From Cephalotrichum gorgonifer (Eukaryota; Ascomycota; Sordariomycetes; Microascales; Microascaceae), in contig ONZQ02000008.1 in assembly GCA_900312665.1 (NCBI GenBank), positions 434,001-498,000 of the forward strand: a stretch of DNA of 64,000 bases, given 5' to 3'. A program made the position numbers and the translations under genes. Shown piece after piece: positions 22,558 to 33,458 of this stretch (position 1 is the stretch's first letter; each line of letters begins with the position of its first letter). The notes beneath the pieces were generated by a model. The model ran no database searches. It worked only from the letters and a program-made list of their open reading frames with translations, and was not told the origin of the DNA.

Positions 22558-24811
22558 CTACGACAGTGTAGCCCACAGCTGATGCCCAAGCAACCCCGCC
22601 ATGGTCAACAGCCCCTCCTCAAAACACCCCTTACACGACTCGCCGGCCCACACTCTCGCAGAGAGGTACCCCACGGCTCCCAGTTCCGCCAGGCATAGCG
22701 CCAGGCCGATAAGTCCTCCGGCAGGCAGGCCCCCTTTTGCCGTGTCCACCGCAACGCGGACAACGTGCAGTGCGCCCATAGCAAGGCTGGCCTTCATCAT
22801 CTGCGAACCCGCCGTACCGGGGTTCTGCGCCGCGTATATCCACAACCCAAGAACAGCAACCAGGAACGCGGCATCCACTGTGCGCGACCGCTGGCCGGGA
22901 GACACACCTGTCCGAGCCGATCCCGCAGGCGCGGGCCTCCTCCGCGCGAACGGATTCTCCCTTCGCGTCCCGGGATTCTCCGACGGAGACTCCGCCTCGT
23001 CATCCTCCTGGCTGAGCGAGAAACTGCTGCCCAACATATCCGCTAGAGAATTGCGCGGGTCGCCGCCCCCAATCGGCGGGAAGAATGATGGCTGCGCAAA
23101 GTCGACCCTGCTCCCCTCCTCGGAATTGTCGCTGGCGCCGTTGATCTTCGCCCCTCCAAACCGGGCCGTGAATAGCTGCCTGTCGCGCTTGATGGCCTCC
23201 TCAGCCCGCGGCACCGGGTTATACTGCCGATGGGCCGGTGCCTTAGGGGCCGGCGGAATCTTGGCCCAGAAGGGCCTCTGTGGCTGGTCCCCGTGGCTCT
23301 GGGGTTGGCCGAAGGGCTGGGTCTTCGTCGTACCGAAGTCTTTGAAGGCTGGGGGAGGTGAGGTCGTGGGGGACCACTCCATCTCGTCGGAGTATTGTGG
23401 CTGAGAGTCCCGTTGGGGGACAGTTTGCGTATTTAGACGTAGGGGTGGCAGTGGGCTGGATAGAGGACTGTCATCAACCCTGTTTCCCCTGCCGGCGCTA
23501 GGCGTATTCAGGATGTCGTCGAGGACATCGGACAAGTTCTGCGCCGAGGCGTTCCCCCCTTTCTTTATCCCTTGAGATGGCCGCGACGTCTTTGGCCGCA
23601 GGGCGGAAACATCCGCCGGCGCAAAGAGAGGCGCAGTATCCATCCTTATACATCGCCCAGCAAGGACGTAGACCTGGAACGAAGGTTAGCAAACTGGCCA
23701 CCACGCAGAGCTGAACCGCGAGTTGGCTGGGTTGGATCGGGCTGGGTTGAAGGGGACCTTACATAGCACACGAGGCCCGCCATAAACGCGTGAATAGCGA
23801 ATTGGGCGGTCATCTCCTCTGACTGTTCTACCTCGAGCTGCACGACCCGCGGGAATAAGTATCTAGACAAGACCAGTAGCGCCTGGAAGGCGTACCACCG
23901 AGACAGGCCTAGCACGGGGCGCGAGAACCCCCTCACGATTTGCGGAAGCTTCGGGTTCCACCATATCCCTAGCACCGTGACCTGGAGCGCGAGCCGAATT
24001 AGTCGGTCTGTTGAGGGCAGGAACCGGGTGACCTGCTCGCCCGCCCCGAGGATGACGGGCAGCCACCCGCCCTGCTCGCCGAGAGGTAGGTTATTCGAGA
24101 GGAGCTCGAGGCTCGCGCGCATGTGCCACAGCAGCTGGAGGGCGAGACTCCCCCACCACAGCCACCTCCCGACCCCGTCGGCCAGCCCCAGGAGAGTCCG
24201 GCGCCGCGGCGACGTCTTCCTAGCCCTGTTGCGCTCCATGACCCGTCTAAGGTAGTCCGTCTTCGCGACGTATCCGGCGGCGTCGAGCTTCCCCAGGACC
24301 CTGGGCTCGCACTCGGCGCATATCTGGGGGTACCGCTCCTCGAGCGTGGCGCGGAATTTGTAGTACTTGCGCTCTAGCCGGGGGGACTCTGGGTCGTCAG
24401 GGTCATCGGGGAAGTACTGGGCCAGGGAGGCTGTGTAGAGGTGTTGGTTCTTCAGACACTCGTCGCAGAAGATGGACTGCGTCGGGCTTCGGGCCTCGGG
24501 GGAGGTCGAGTGCTGGATGGCGTATTGCGTGCGTTGCGGACTGGCGGCAGTTGTTGCGACGGGTGGATCTGTGATATCGCCATTCTAAGACAAGTTATTT
24601 AGTCAGCGCGACAGTCCAAGATGCACGCGCAGGAAGACAATGAGAAGGGGGGGGGGGGGGGTATACAACTATTAACACGTACCTCGTCAAGATAGTTGGT
24701 CGCGTCGCAGTGCAAGCAGAGGAAGTTGCGGATTACACCGTCGTATCGGAGCTTGGACGGGACGTTGCAGTAGAAGCATCGCAGGTAACGGGATCCTCTA
24801 AACGGAGCCAT
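22558..24811 (-). CDS. IMA1: Inner nuclear membrane protein Ima1 (NET5/Samp1 family)
   Basis: Integral inner nuclear membrane protein linking heterochromatin and the nuclear envelope in fission yeast. Three exons, 24811-24683, 24584-23763 and 23673-22558, all phase 0, give 688 residues. The N-terminal Ima1 domain has paired CxxC motifs: CFYC (12-15), CLHC (32-35), FCDEC and QICAEC. It is followed by hydrophobic segments (LWWGSLALQLLWH, FAIHAFMAGLVCYV). The middle is a Ser/Pro-rich disordered region (PLSSPLPPLRLN, SPTTSPPPAFKDF), and the C-terminal third has three more membrane spans (AAFLVAVLGLWIYA, GGLIGLALCLAELGAVGYL, MAGLLGHQLWATL). Intron 1 contains a run of 12 G near 24650. Confidence 0.9.
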
Positions 24812-25545
24812 GTTTCTCTATCGATCATGGCCCACGGGGGTATTTAAGTCATCGAAGGCGAGATATCCACTCGTGGCCGAGGAAGCTGTCGATTCTCGGG
24901 GTGGTAAGGTACGAGTATGCTCCATGTAACTGGAAAATGGCGGAAGCAGGAAGTGGATCAGAGGTTGCGATTTTTTGGTGGTGCGAAGTCAACAATACAA
25001 TGTTGGTGTGGGTGGAGCTCCTTGTTCTTCAATGCGCCCATTCAGCTGCGCTGGCAGGAAGCTCTTGGTGTTTGCAATGTAAATTTTCTTACGAATTATT
25101 AGCGGTATTACAGCAGTTGCTGGGCCGATGCACAGTCTATTTTAGTGCGGTTGGTGGCCACGCATCCCCTGTATCCATCGTCGGCGCAGCTTTACTGAGG
25201 CCTGGAAAGTGCTGAAGGGAGGCTAATACGTCATGTTGTAGCGCCTGTATCACGTGCATGCGTAGTATAGTCCCTGAACTCAGAGAAGCTTGGTTGTCCT
25301 TAAGCATCGACGATGTAAACGAGAAGCCCGTCTCCAAGCAGTGCAAAGACAAAAGCGTGGTCTGCCTGACCTTGAAGGCATCCGACTTTGAAGACCGGCG
25401 CTTCTAAGTTTGGTCGCCTTGGAGAGCCAGCATCCGACGCACCTCCATCCACAACTCATAATCTTACAGGCGCAGTGGACACACACGATCCAAGCCATCT
25501 TACCATCTTCATCGGACCGCATCGACATCGACATCGCAACCGTTC
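24812..25545. other. Intergenic, divergent IMA1 / ALG14 promoter region
   Basis: No gene supported. TACGAGTA lies at 24910-24917, about 100 bases upstream of the IMA1 start. Confidence 0.65.
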
Positions 25546-26591
25546 ATGATGGTATTTTTAACACTGGCATCGGCTTTTCTGGGAGCTGCAGCATCTGCCC
25601 TTCTCATCGCCACTTCCCCAGGCACGGCCGCTTCCGCCTCAGGTCTCCTCATCCTGCTTCTCCTGGGAGTTCTCCTCCTCCCTGTTAGCCTTGCCTGTCT
25701 GGCTATCTTTGTCGGAGCTGGCTTTGGCGAGGCGCTAGTTCTCGGGAAAGACTATCCTTGGGAGACAATTATACTCACTGCGGTTCTTGGCCCCGTAGCC
25801 CTTTTTGTCTTCGTCGAGGTAAGTACATCGTGGCCTCACCACCAGCTTACCTACTGACGGGGAGAGCATAGCTCCGCCATGCGAGCCTCAAAAGGATAAG
25901 AGCACGTCATCCAATTACAGATTCCTTACGTAGAAGACAGAGGAGGGAGGCTGGGGAAGAGCGTCCGATATACGCCTTAATCGTTCTCGGCTCCGGCGGA
26001 CACACCAAGGAAATGCTCCTCATGATGGGCAACGACTTCCGGGAGTCCAAATCTTCTCATCGCCGTTACCTTGTCTCCAGCGGCGACACCATGTCTCTGA
26101 AACACTTGGAGGCATTTGAGAAGAACTTGCAAGACACGACGGATCACCCTGGCACCTACGACGTCCAAGTAGTCACTCGGGCCCGGCGGGTCCACCAGTC
26201 TCTCTTGAGTACCCCTATTTCGGCCATACAGTCTGTCGTTGGGATAATCCCGGTTCTACTCTCCCGTCCGAAGCAGATCGCGCCCGGCTCGCCCATAGAC
26301 TTGCCGGATGTGATATTCACCAACGGGCCGGCGACCGGGTTCTTCGTCGGCTTGGTAGCTCACATCCTCAGGATATTCTACCTCGTCCCCGAGAACAGGA
26401 TGCTTGTCCTGTTCATAGAATCATGGGCGAGGGTGACGAGTCTGAGCTTGACGGGGAAGCTGCTCTACTACACCGGCATCGCAGACATGTTCCTCGTCCA
26501 ACACGACAACGTAGCAAACAAGTACGGTGTCGTGAACGCCGGCTGGCTGGTGCTGCCTCCATCTCGACGAACCGGCGAGGTAGTACAATAG
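25546..26591 (+). CDS. ALG14: ALG14, membrane anchor subunit of UDP-GlcNAc transferase
   Basis: With Alg13 it adds the second N-acetylglucosamine to dolichol-PP-GlcNAc on the cytosolic face of the ER. Two exons, 25546-25818 and 25872-26591 (53-nt intron GTAAGT..CATAG), give 330 residues. The N-terminus has three hydrophobic spans in the first 90 residues, more than the single anchor of yeast Alg14. The Rossmann part has the LGSGGHTKEML motif, RRYLVSSGD, PDVIFTNGPATG, IESWARV (a family-typical FVESxxRV-like motif) and the C-terminal helix that docks Alg13 (ADMFLVQ). Two adjacent ATGs (25546, 25549) make the exact start ambiguous by one codon. Confidence 0.93.
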
Positions 26592-26698
26592 AATTCAACG
26601 AGGCTATGTGTTTTACATGCATACAAAATCTCTAGCGTGGTTGTACAAGTGTCCCTCCAAAACCTTCTAGACGGGCGACACGGACCGTCCTCTGCTCT

Positions 26699-27486
26699 TT
26701 AGAGTTCCGCGTCTAGGTCGTGCGTCGGCCCGTCGCCGAAATCGGCAGATTCCGACGACGCCGGCGGCGGCGGCGCCGCAGAATCGGGGCCGCGATGCAG
26801 TGACCGCATCTTCTCCCCCTCGACGCCAGCCCACTGCTTCCAGTTCTCGAACTGCACGCTCTCCAACTGGTGCCCGATCTCCAGCCTGCTCTTGCCGAAG
26901 TACGCGCCGACGAACTGCGCCTCCTCCTTGGCTATCCTCCTCTCAACCTCCTCCTCCTGTCGTAGCGCGTAGAACTCTCGTCGTGCGGTATCGTAGGCCT
27001 CATCCTTTGGCGTGCCGCTCCCCATGAGCCACAGTTGCCGCTGTACGACGCTGTGAGGTGTTAGCTAGACTGGCCCCCGGTGAACTCTAGCACTAGGCGT
27101 TAGACGTACCACTCTCCACTCAGGGCTATCCCAGGCTGCCGTACGCCCTTGCTCCAGTCGAGCATTCGCGAATCCTTTCCGTCCAACTCCAGAATCATGC
27201 GAGGCCGTGCGAGCTCCCAGGGGTGGTCCTTGTAGAAGGTCTGTCGGAGGGAGTCCTCGGGGAACACAATCCGCTGGGGACGGTATACGTTCTTCGGCCG
27301 CCTCTGCTTGGTGTTCGCGACTCGAAGCTGTACCGTCGGGGTCCTCACTATCGTCTCGGCGGGGGGGATGCTGCGGAGAGCTGAATACCACGGTGGCTCG
27401 GCGAATGGGTATTTCTGCGTGGCTCTCGACTTCAGCTCTTGCGTCGCCATTTGGAAGACCTTTGCAGGTCGTATTTGGCGACCCAT
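26699..27486 (-). CDS. RSM25: Mitochondrial small-subunit ribosomal protein Rsm25 (mS23)
   Basis: Component of the mitochondrial 37S ribosomal subunit. Two exons, 27486-27110 and 27050-26699, joined TG|C, give 242 residues. Family features are MGRQIRPAKVFQMATQ at the start, PPWYSALRSIPPAET, IVFPEDSLRQTFYKDHPWEL, and in exon 2 RQLWLMGSG followed by the charged helix LRQEEEVERRIAKEEA and FGKSRLEIGHQLE. The frame is open 44 codons further upstream, but MGRQIRP matches the usual family N-terminus. The tail is a short Pro/Ser/Asp-rich extension. Confidence 0.93.
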
Positions 27487-27921
27487 TGTGGCGGTGGATG
27501 TCGACTTCCGGGATGGATAAGATATGGGAATGTCGATTGAGCGGAGCGAGCTAGAGGAGGTATTAAAAAAAAAGTTGCCTCCCTCCGTTGGCCTGGCGTC
27601 GAGTCTGAGCTGAGCCACGAGCGCCTTGCTTCAACGCGCGATGTCAGAGAGGAAAGATTTTGGTGTTGGGTGTTTGACTGGGACCCGAGATTTACCCGGC
27701 CATTTAATTCTCCACTTTTTCATCCACCACCCCCACTGTCATACAGCTCCTTGGGGCGAATCGAGGTTTTTTAAAGATTTGTTAGCAGTTGACCTACATT
27801 TATTATCTTCATTTACAAATTGTTAATGCACGAGCTACTAATCTTTTAATTCCGGCCCCCTTCCTTTCTTCCCTCCTCTTTCCATCGTCGATAGCATACT
27901 TTCGAATATGCCGGTGAGCTC
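27487..27921. other. Divergent promoter region of RSM25 and the PPR gene
   Basis: A 435-base region shared by two genes whose products both look mitochondrial. AT-rich at 27770-27850. No recognised site. Confidence 0.6.
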
Positions 27922-29772
27922 ATGAAAGTCTCCAGACGATTCGATGCGTCAGTATGCACTGCCATCATTCTCTCCGCTAGACCCGCCGTCGCTTCATGCG
28001 GAGCCCAGTCGTGTCGCGACGGCACCATTCCAAGGTCATATAGACGGGCACACACGGCATCCGCCCAGAACGCGAACGTCAAGTCCTCTCCTACCTGCGT
28101 CAATACACCTACCTGGCTTCGATCGACCTTTCTTCCCGCCTTTCCTATTCTTCGACAGCCCTCCTCCCATCGCAGAATTTCCACCTCCCCATCTCCTAAA
28201 AGTCAGGCGAGCGCCGCGGAAACCAGATCGTCGTCTCCACTACCACCAATAAATGTCCCCCGAAACCCATACACGAAGGAGGAGCTTCTCTCCCTTGTCG
28301 ACCAACAGGGTGTTGGCCCCGTTGACGAGTACGTCCAATTCCATCGAGATCCGTATCTCCGCAGATACGCTGAGCCCGACGGCCCAAACCTCGTCATCTC
28401 GGATAGGAAAGAAGACACAAGCTATCCGTCACGGGAGGATGCCGTTCTCGGCGATGGAGAGTCCGGGAAGGCTGTCGGCCAGCTCCTCACCGCCGTCCGC
28501 CTTCGACTACGCCAACCATCGCGCGTCAGTCTCGACACCGTGTTCAAGCTCTACAGCAAGCTCCCTGAACCTCGAATGCTCCACATATCGGGCCCGCTAC
28601 GACTCCAGGTCCTACGGGCGCTCGGAACTCCGGAGAGGCGAGACTCGAAGTCAATGCTGAGATACTTCGCCGCGATAGCCGACGTGAAGAGCTGCGGCCT
28701 CAGCCTCAGATTGCAGGAGTGGAACTATGCTCTGGCCTTCGCGAGTAGGTACGTCCGCAAGACGACAGAGGTTGAGGCGGAGGCGACACTCAAGATTTGG
28801 AGCGAGATGGAACGCGAGGCGATGGTGAAGGGTAACGAGGTCACGTTTAATATTCTATTCGACGTGGCCTCGAAATCAGGGAACTTTGCCCTGGCGGAGA
28901 TGATATACAAGGAGATGGAGGCGCGCCAGATGCCCTTTAACCGCTACCACCATGTCAGCCTCATTCACTATTTCGGACTCAAGCAGGACGGTGACGGCGT
29001 CCGCGCCGCATACAGGGACATGGTGGAGGCGGGAGAGATCATTGATTCCGTCGTGCTGAACTGCGTTATATCCGGGCTTCTAAGATCGGGGGAGGAGGCC
29101 GCGGCGGAGGAGGTGTACGAGCGAATGAAGAGGAGCGGCTCAGCCGACAACCGCAAGCTCCCGGAGCGAGACTACGTCACGAAAAAGGTCATCACGAAGG
29201 TGCTTATGATGTTTGGCAAGCTTGGGAAGAAGCACCCCACGATGACTAGCACGTTCCAGAACTCAGCGGTCCTCTCTCCCGACATACAGACCTACCGGAT
29301 CATGGTGAACCACTTTTCCCTAAAAGTCGGGGACATCGCCAAGGTCGCGCGCTACCTGGACGAAATGAAGTTGTCCGAGGTGTCCCTCCACGGCTCCATC
29401 TTCCTCGCCCTCTTCAAGGGGTTCTCGATGCACGGGGGATTCGCCGGCGCGACGTGGAGCGAGCAGCGGCTCCGCGGTGTCTTCGCTGCCCTCCTGGATG
29501 CGCTAGACACCGGGGTGAAGGGTCTCTCCATCGAGGTGTGGCTCGCGATGTGGATTCTGCGAGCGTTTAAAAAATGCGTGTCTACGGATGCGACGAGGGA
29601 GACGTATGAGATTTTGAAGGAGCGTATGCATTTAACCGAGGCCCAGGAGGGTTTCATGGAAGAGTTCCTTGGGGACTTATTGGCCGATAAAGATTTATCA
29701 ATGTATAAAGGGCGTGGGCATTGGGGCAAGCAGCCAGGCAAGAGGAAGCTGGCCAGGCGAAGGCTGTCATAG
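27922..29772 (+). CDS. Mitochondrial pentatricopeptide (PPR) repeat protein
   Basis: Single open frame of 616 residues. The first 100 residues are rich in Arg, Ser and Ala and poor in acids (RRISTSPSPKSQ), consistent with a mitochondrial presequence. From about 290 on, helical hairpins of the PPR type are seen: EVTFNILFDVASKSGNFALA, YHHVSLIHYFGLKQDGDG, DSVVLNCVISGLLRSGEE and TYRIMVNHFSLKVGDIAKV. The 35-residue spacing with V-x-N/T-x-LI is typical. Such fungal proteins bind specific mitochondrial RNAs for processing, stability or translation; the target cannot be told from sequence. An ATG 14 bases upstream (27908) is out of frame and stops at once. Confidence 0.82.
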   Translation: MKVSRRFDASVCTAIILSARPAVASCGAQSCRDGTIPRSYRRAHTASAQNANVKSSPTCVNTPTWLRSTFLPAFPILRQPSSHRRISTSPSPKSQASAAETRSSSPLPPINVPRNPYTKEELLSLVDQQGVGPVDEYVQFHRDPYLRRYAEPDGPNLVISDRKEDTSYPSREDAVLGDGESGKAVGQLLTAVRLRLRQPSRVSLDTVFKLYSKLPEPRMLHISGPLRLQVLRALGTPERRDSKSMLRYFAAIADVKSCGLSLRLQEWNYALAFASRYVRKTTEVEAEATLKIWSEMEREAMVKGNEVTFNILFDVASKSGNFALAEMIYKEMEARQMPFNRYHHVSLIHYFGLKQDGDGVRAAYRDMVEAGEIIDSVVLNCVISGLLRSGEEAAAEEVYERMKRSGSADNRKLPERDYVTKKVITKVLMMFGKLGKKHPTMTSTFQNSAVLSPDIQTYRIMVNHFSLKVGDIAKVARYLDEMKLSEVSLHGSIFLALFKGFSMHGGFAGATWSEQRLRGVFAALLDALDTGVKGLSIEVWLAMWILRAFKKCVSTDATRETYEILKERMHLTEAQEGFMEEFLGDLLADKDLSMYKGRGHWGKQPGKRKLARRRLS

Positions 29773-30048
29773 ACTTTAGACTTGTCTTTGCCCATTGTGT
29801 ATAGTACAATTGTGTATATTAGATCAATCAAGGACCGATGATCACTGTCAAGCCTACGTTGAACGATGGATCGCAGGTAAACGACAAAGGAAGATGTGCT
29901 GTATAGAGCAAGTAACTGTGTCTATTGGGTCATGTACATTTTCTCGCCCTCATCACAAGTCTATCCCTATCCTTAACCCCCACAATCCCAGCCTGTCGGA
30001 GCTTATCCAGACAGGGCAAAGACCTGATCGATCCGCATCCAAGGCTTC

Positions 30049-30363
30049 TTAATCCCTGGGCTTAAGGGTTTGCCAGACTAGAGCCCGTCAACGTTAGCAA
30101 TTCCGCAATTCCAATTGCGCCCTCGCCGCCATCATCGCCCAACACGCTGTGCGAGATTTGAATCACTCACCGGAGATGGCGAAGGGCAGGCTGAAGCCGG
30201 TAGCCATGAAGCCCCAGTAGGCGAAGGGGAACCACTTCGACTTGGGGTTGAAGGGGATGTTGGAGCGGGGGCCCTCGGGGTAGTGGTACGGCGAGGAGAA
30301 CTGCGCGCGGGAGGTGTGGAAGCCGCGGCGGGCGATGGCGCGGGAGGCGATGCGGGCGTTCAT
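30049..30363 (-). CDS. COX8: Cytochrome c oxidase subunit VIII (mammalian COX7C homologue)
   Basis: Small single-span subunit of respiratory complex IV in the mitochondrial inner membrane. Two exons, 30363-30171 and 30077-30049, joined G|TC, give 73 residues. The second exon is only 29 nt and encodes the last nine residues (WQTLKPRD plus the split Val). The presequence ends near RRGFHTSRAQFS. The mature part has YHYPEGPRSNIPF, KWFPFAYWGFMATGFSLPFAI (membrane span) and the basic C-terminus. The motif HY-EGP-N-PF is shared with COX7C. Confidence 0.93.
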
Positions 30364-31077
30364 GTTTGCTATTGAATCAATTGAACACGTCAGAGAGGGG
30401 GGTGGCCCGGAAAGTGGTGATTTACGGCGAGGGATTGGGGACCGACCGGCTTACCGTTTGTTTTGGAGGCGGGAAGGAGTGGAGTGGTGGTTTCGATCGA
30501 GGGATGGTGGTTGGCTTCGTGGTGAGGTGAATCTGACTGTTGGTGGTCTGAGGTTTGTCGATTGAGCGATTCTTGGCGTCGGTAAAGTTTCGGGACGAAG
30601 GGGGGAGGCACCTTTCACCGCCCTCTAATTTTTGTTCGGGTATTTTGGAGCTTGGGTTTTCTGCCGCGTTCGGGAGCTAGCTTCCAGCTTGACCTCCCTC
30701 AAAACATTTCCGAATCGAGCGACGATAGCTATTTCAATGTGATTGGGTGTCCAGTAGCGGTTATATTCGCAAAGTTCACTTACACAGCGACGCGATGAAT
30801 CCTTTCCAGATGATTACTGTGATGAGCGCCATTCCCAATTAATCTTGACCGCTCGCTCACCCATTCCGACTGAAACAGGACGCGGAGCTAGGGACCTATT
30901 CTAACATACCTATTTTCGCCGGTATAAGAACAGGCATTCCCATCAAGATGTTATGAATACTATATAGCGCAGTTATTTCATCTCTCTTTCAGCTTCTAAT
31001 CCTATTATATAACTATCTCGGCCTTCCCCTACTCCGAGGCTATCCCTTCCATTGAGCACTCCCCTGTCCAGGTCAAC
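30364..31077. other. Intergenic upstream of COX8
   Basis: No gene supported. It separates COX8 from the sirtuin relic and is AT-richer at 30900-31030. Confidence 0.65.
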
Positions 31078-31429
31078 ATGCCCGTCGACCCTTCCTACAT
31101 AAACAGACATCGCCGCCTTCCATCAGCTTCTCAGGTCCAGCAAACGGGACCTAGCTCTTTGTGGCGCTGGTATGTCGGCTGCTTCAGGCGTTGAGACTTT
31201 CACGGGTAGTGGCCAGTTCTTCAGAGGGATGCAAGTCAATGACATGGGCCTAGCATCGGAGTTTGAAAAGAACCTGGGATTTGCGCGGCAGTTTTACGAG
31301 TATCGACGGCATGCAATGCTCATTATTGAGCCGGACGCATGGCATATCGCCCTGGCCGAGTTGTCGAAGAAGAAGGGCGTCGACGTTTTAGTCCTTTCAC
31401 AAAACGTTGAAGGTGAATGTAACTCATAG
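31078..31429 (+). pseudogene. Truncated, frameshifted sirtuin (NAD-dependent deacylase) relic
   Basis: From about 31107 the frame reads IAAFHQLLRSSKRDLALCGAG, then MSAASGVETF, EKNLGFARQFYEYRRHAML, AWHIALAELSKKKGV and VLVLSQNVEG. This is the N-terminal half of a SIR2-type Rossmann fold (GAGxSxxSG NAD loop; QN(I/V)D motif). The only upstream ATG (31078) is one base out of frame, and in the sirtuin frame a TAA lies directly before. The conserved TFRG loop reads TFTG and QNVD reads QNVE. After QNVEG the frame ends at 31429; no exon with the catalytic HG, the zinc cysteines or the C-terminal half was found in the next 470 bases. I judge it a dead fragment rather than a gene. Confidence 0.75.
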
Positions 31430-31901
31430 TCCAGATGGAAATAATGTTGGGACGTCCATTGGGCCATCCCAAGCATTTCAAAGTCTGCCCTCTCCTTTTT
31501 CTTTCGACCACCCCAGGTGTAAGAAGACAAGATCTGAGTGAGTACATGTAGCATTCGCTCCTTCCTTGATCTGGTAGGTAGAATAGGAAGGAGGCACCGG
31601 AATCGGTACTGCACTAATACGCGGATTACACTCCTCCTGCATCTAACCTAACTCAACGCCTCACGACTTCCCACATATTCTCGCCATGTACCTCAGTCTC
31701 GTTTTCGACACTTTCTCACAGTAACTCATCGCTCAGAGCTCACGTCATTGAACCAAGGTCAATACTGTACCCTAGCTAGTCCAGTTCTAGGCCCCCTTTG
31801 GCCTCCGAAGCCCATCCATTCCGGGGACACCATATCCAAGTCCGACCTCCCGACACCGCCGTCTGTCGAACCCCGCGACTATTCATGACTCCCCCCCGAA
31901 A
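31430..31901. other. Intergenic, no continuation of the sirtuin found
   Basis: I searched all three forward frames by eye for the missing sirtuin half (LSxRAxHP, LHG, CxxC) and saw none. A TGTACTTG motif starts at 31913, just inside the next gene. Confidence 0.55.
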
Positions 31902-32924
31902 TTGAAGTACACTGTACTTGCAATGAGCGCATTACCGCCAGTGTCCCTTGACTTGGCCCGAATCAGCCTCTTGCGTGCAGCCGCGGGGCTTCATCCGCCA
32001 AACGACGAAGTACCATCGGGCCTGGATGCCAAGTGGTTCGGGCCAGGAATCAAGGACCTTCTGTTTGTGAGCCTCGATGTCGAGGCCAAACAAGATTCTT
32101 CCCCTTCGAGATCAGGTCATGGGTACATATTCCATTGCGGCCTCTCGGTCCTTGACACCAGGGATCTCTGTGTCTACGCCAGAGCTATTTCCCGGGCACC
32201 AGGTAGTGCTTCAGAGTCCAAATCTACACCCCCGGACCTCGACTCGTACCACTTCACAGTCGGAGACGATACTAATGACACAAACATGAAGTACTTCAAG
32301 AGGAGGGAACGGTGTAGATTCTTTTCACAACATCACACCAGAGCAGCTTCGGCCGTCGAGCGCATCCGCCAGATCCTAGGGGACAGACCCTTCGTTCTTA
32401 TTACTCATTCTGAGCACCTCGACCGCCAGTTCTGGAACACATTCCACATCGGCAGGGACCCTCTTTGGACCATGGACATAGTTTCCATCATCCATTCTTA
32501 CCGCCCCCTTGGCCTCGTCGCGACGCCATCGCTGAAGGCCATTACGGAATTTCTTAGCATTCCATACAAAGTTGGCGAGTTGCATATTGCAGGGTATGAT
32601 GCGCACTACACATTGAAGGCCGTCCTGGCATTCGCTGCCCTTTGCTCCCTAATGGCAGAATTCAAAAAGCTCCCTCCCGACTTCGACTGGATGTCTACTC
32701 GGCGATCCCTGCTCGGCATCAGCGGCAGATCCTTGACCCACGAGATACGTGGTCAGGTAGAAGCGCCCAAGTCCTCAACCTCGGCCATGACGCATGCGAC
32801 GAAAGTCATGAATCGGGTGATGGAGCTCAAGCGAATCGTGGAGGATCTACCTACCGTGGCTAAACGGCCTCTTTTCACCAGGGCGAAGCCTCAACGGGCG
32901 CAGACTGGTCCCGAAACACCCTAG
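31902..32924 (+). CDS. Gfd2/YDR514C-like RNase H-fold protein (DEDDh-type exonuclease-like)
   Basis: 340 residues without an intron. The domain runs from about 53 (LLFVSLDVEAK) to about 255 and has the order expected for a DEDD nuclease fold: D59-x-E61, GLSVLDTRDL, a YHFTVGDDTN...KYFKRRERCRFF strand region, ITHSEHLDRQFW (D174), and ELHIAGYDAHYTLKA (H228-x4-D233). Fungal Gfd2/YDR514C proteins are poorly characterised; nuclease activity is inferred from the residues only. A second ATG at 31923 is possible. The frame ends at TAG 32922-32924 but is open again in the same frame up to 33458, so the true 3' end may be longer or the gene may be decaying. Confidence 0.75.
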   Translation: MKYTVLAMSALPPVSLDLARISLLRAAAGLHPPNDEVPSGLDAKWFGPGIKDLLFVSLDVEAKQDSSPSRSGHGYIFHCGLSVLDTRDLCVYARAISRAPGSASESKSTPPDLDSYHFTVGDDTNDTNMKYFKRRERCRFFSQHHTRAASAVERIRQILGDRPFVLITHSEHLDRQFWNTFHIGRDPLWTMDIVSIIHSYRPLGLVATPSLKAITEFLSIPYKVGELHIAGYDAHYTLKAVLAFAALCSLMAEFKKLPPDFDWMSTRRSLLGISGRSLTHEIRGQVEAPKSSTSAMTHATKVMNRVMELKRIVEDLPTVAKRPLFTRAKPQRAQTGPETP

Positions 32925-33458
32925 ACATGTACGTGGCTCGGTCACCGTTGGATACTCTCAGCTGCGAAGGATATACCCACGCGGGAGGAAGAACTCCACT
33001 ATCTTCTCGAAACCAGTTCTCATAAGGGAGCGCGTGGAGGTTTCGCTGTACCACGGGGGCATGTCCAGTCGACTCCAAAGACCGATTCGCCTATGGCAGC
33101 CCTCCCACCCATCCCTCCGGCCCCAACAGCTCATGACTCTGCTTCTGTAAGTGCCGTGAGTCCACCTAGCGGGTGGGTGGTACCTAGCGGCGGCGCAAAA
33201 CAGAGCCTCCTATTCGACCCTATGAAGGCACTGAGAGCAGGGAGCTTGAATGCAGCACTTTCGGCTGGCATGAGGTCGAGTACTAACCGAACGATCAATA
33301 CGGGTGAAACGGGCGATGCGGTTTTCAAAAGAAAAAGAAAAAGGCTTCGTTCTACAACGACAGTCCCATTAAATGACAGCACAGCATGTCCTCCGATCGT
33401 CAATCCCTCGACTGCAAGCCTCCGGAGCATGCCGCGAATCCTCAGCCGGACCTCCTAG
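32925..33458 (+). other. In-frame open continuation beyond the TAG of the Gfd2-like gene
   Basis: After the TAG at 32922 the same frame remains open for 177 codons before the next stop. It includes an ATG at 33093 (MAALPPIPPAPTAHD) and a basic patch (FKRKRKRLR). A run of this length by chance is unlikely but possible. It has no recognised domain. It overlaps by about 70 bases with the following frame, which is in another phase. Confidence 0.35.

Noticed and set aside
22152..22589. 145-codon minus-strand frame next to IMA1
   Set aside because: Low-complexity Ser/Leu/Pro composition, no motif, overlaps the IMA1 3' flank and another frame on the plus strand.
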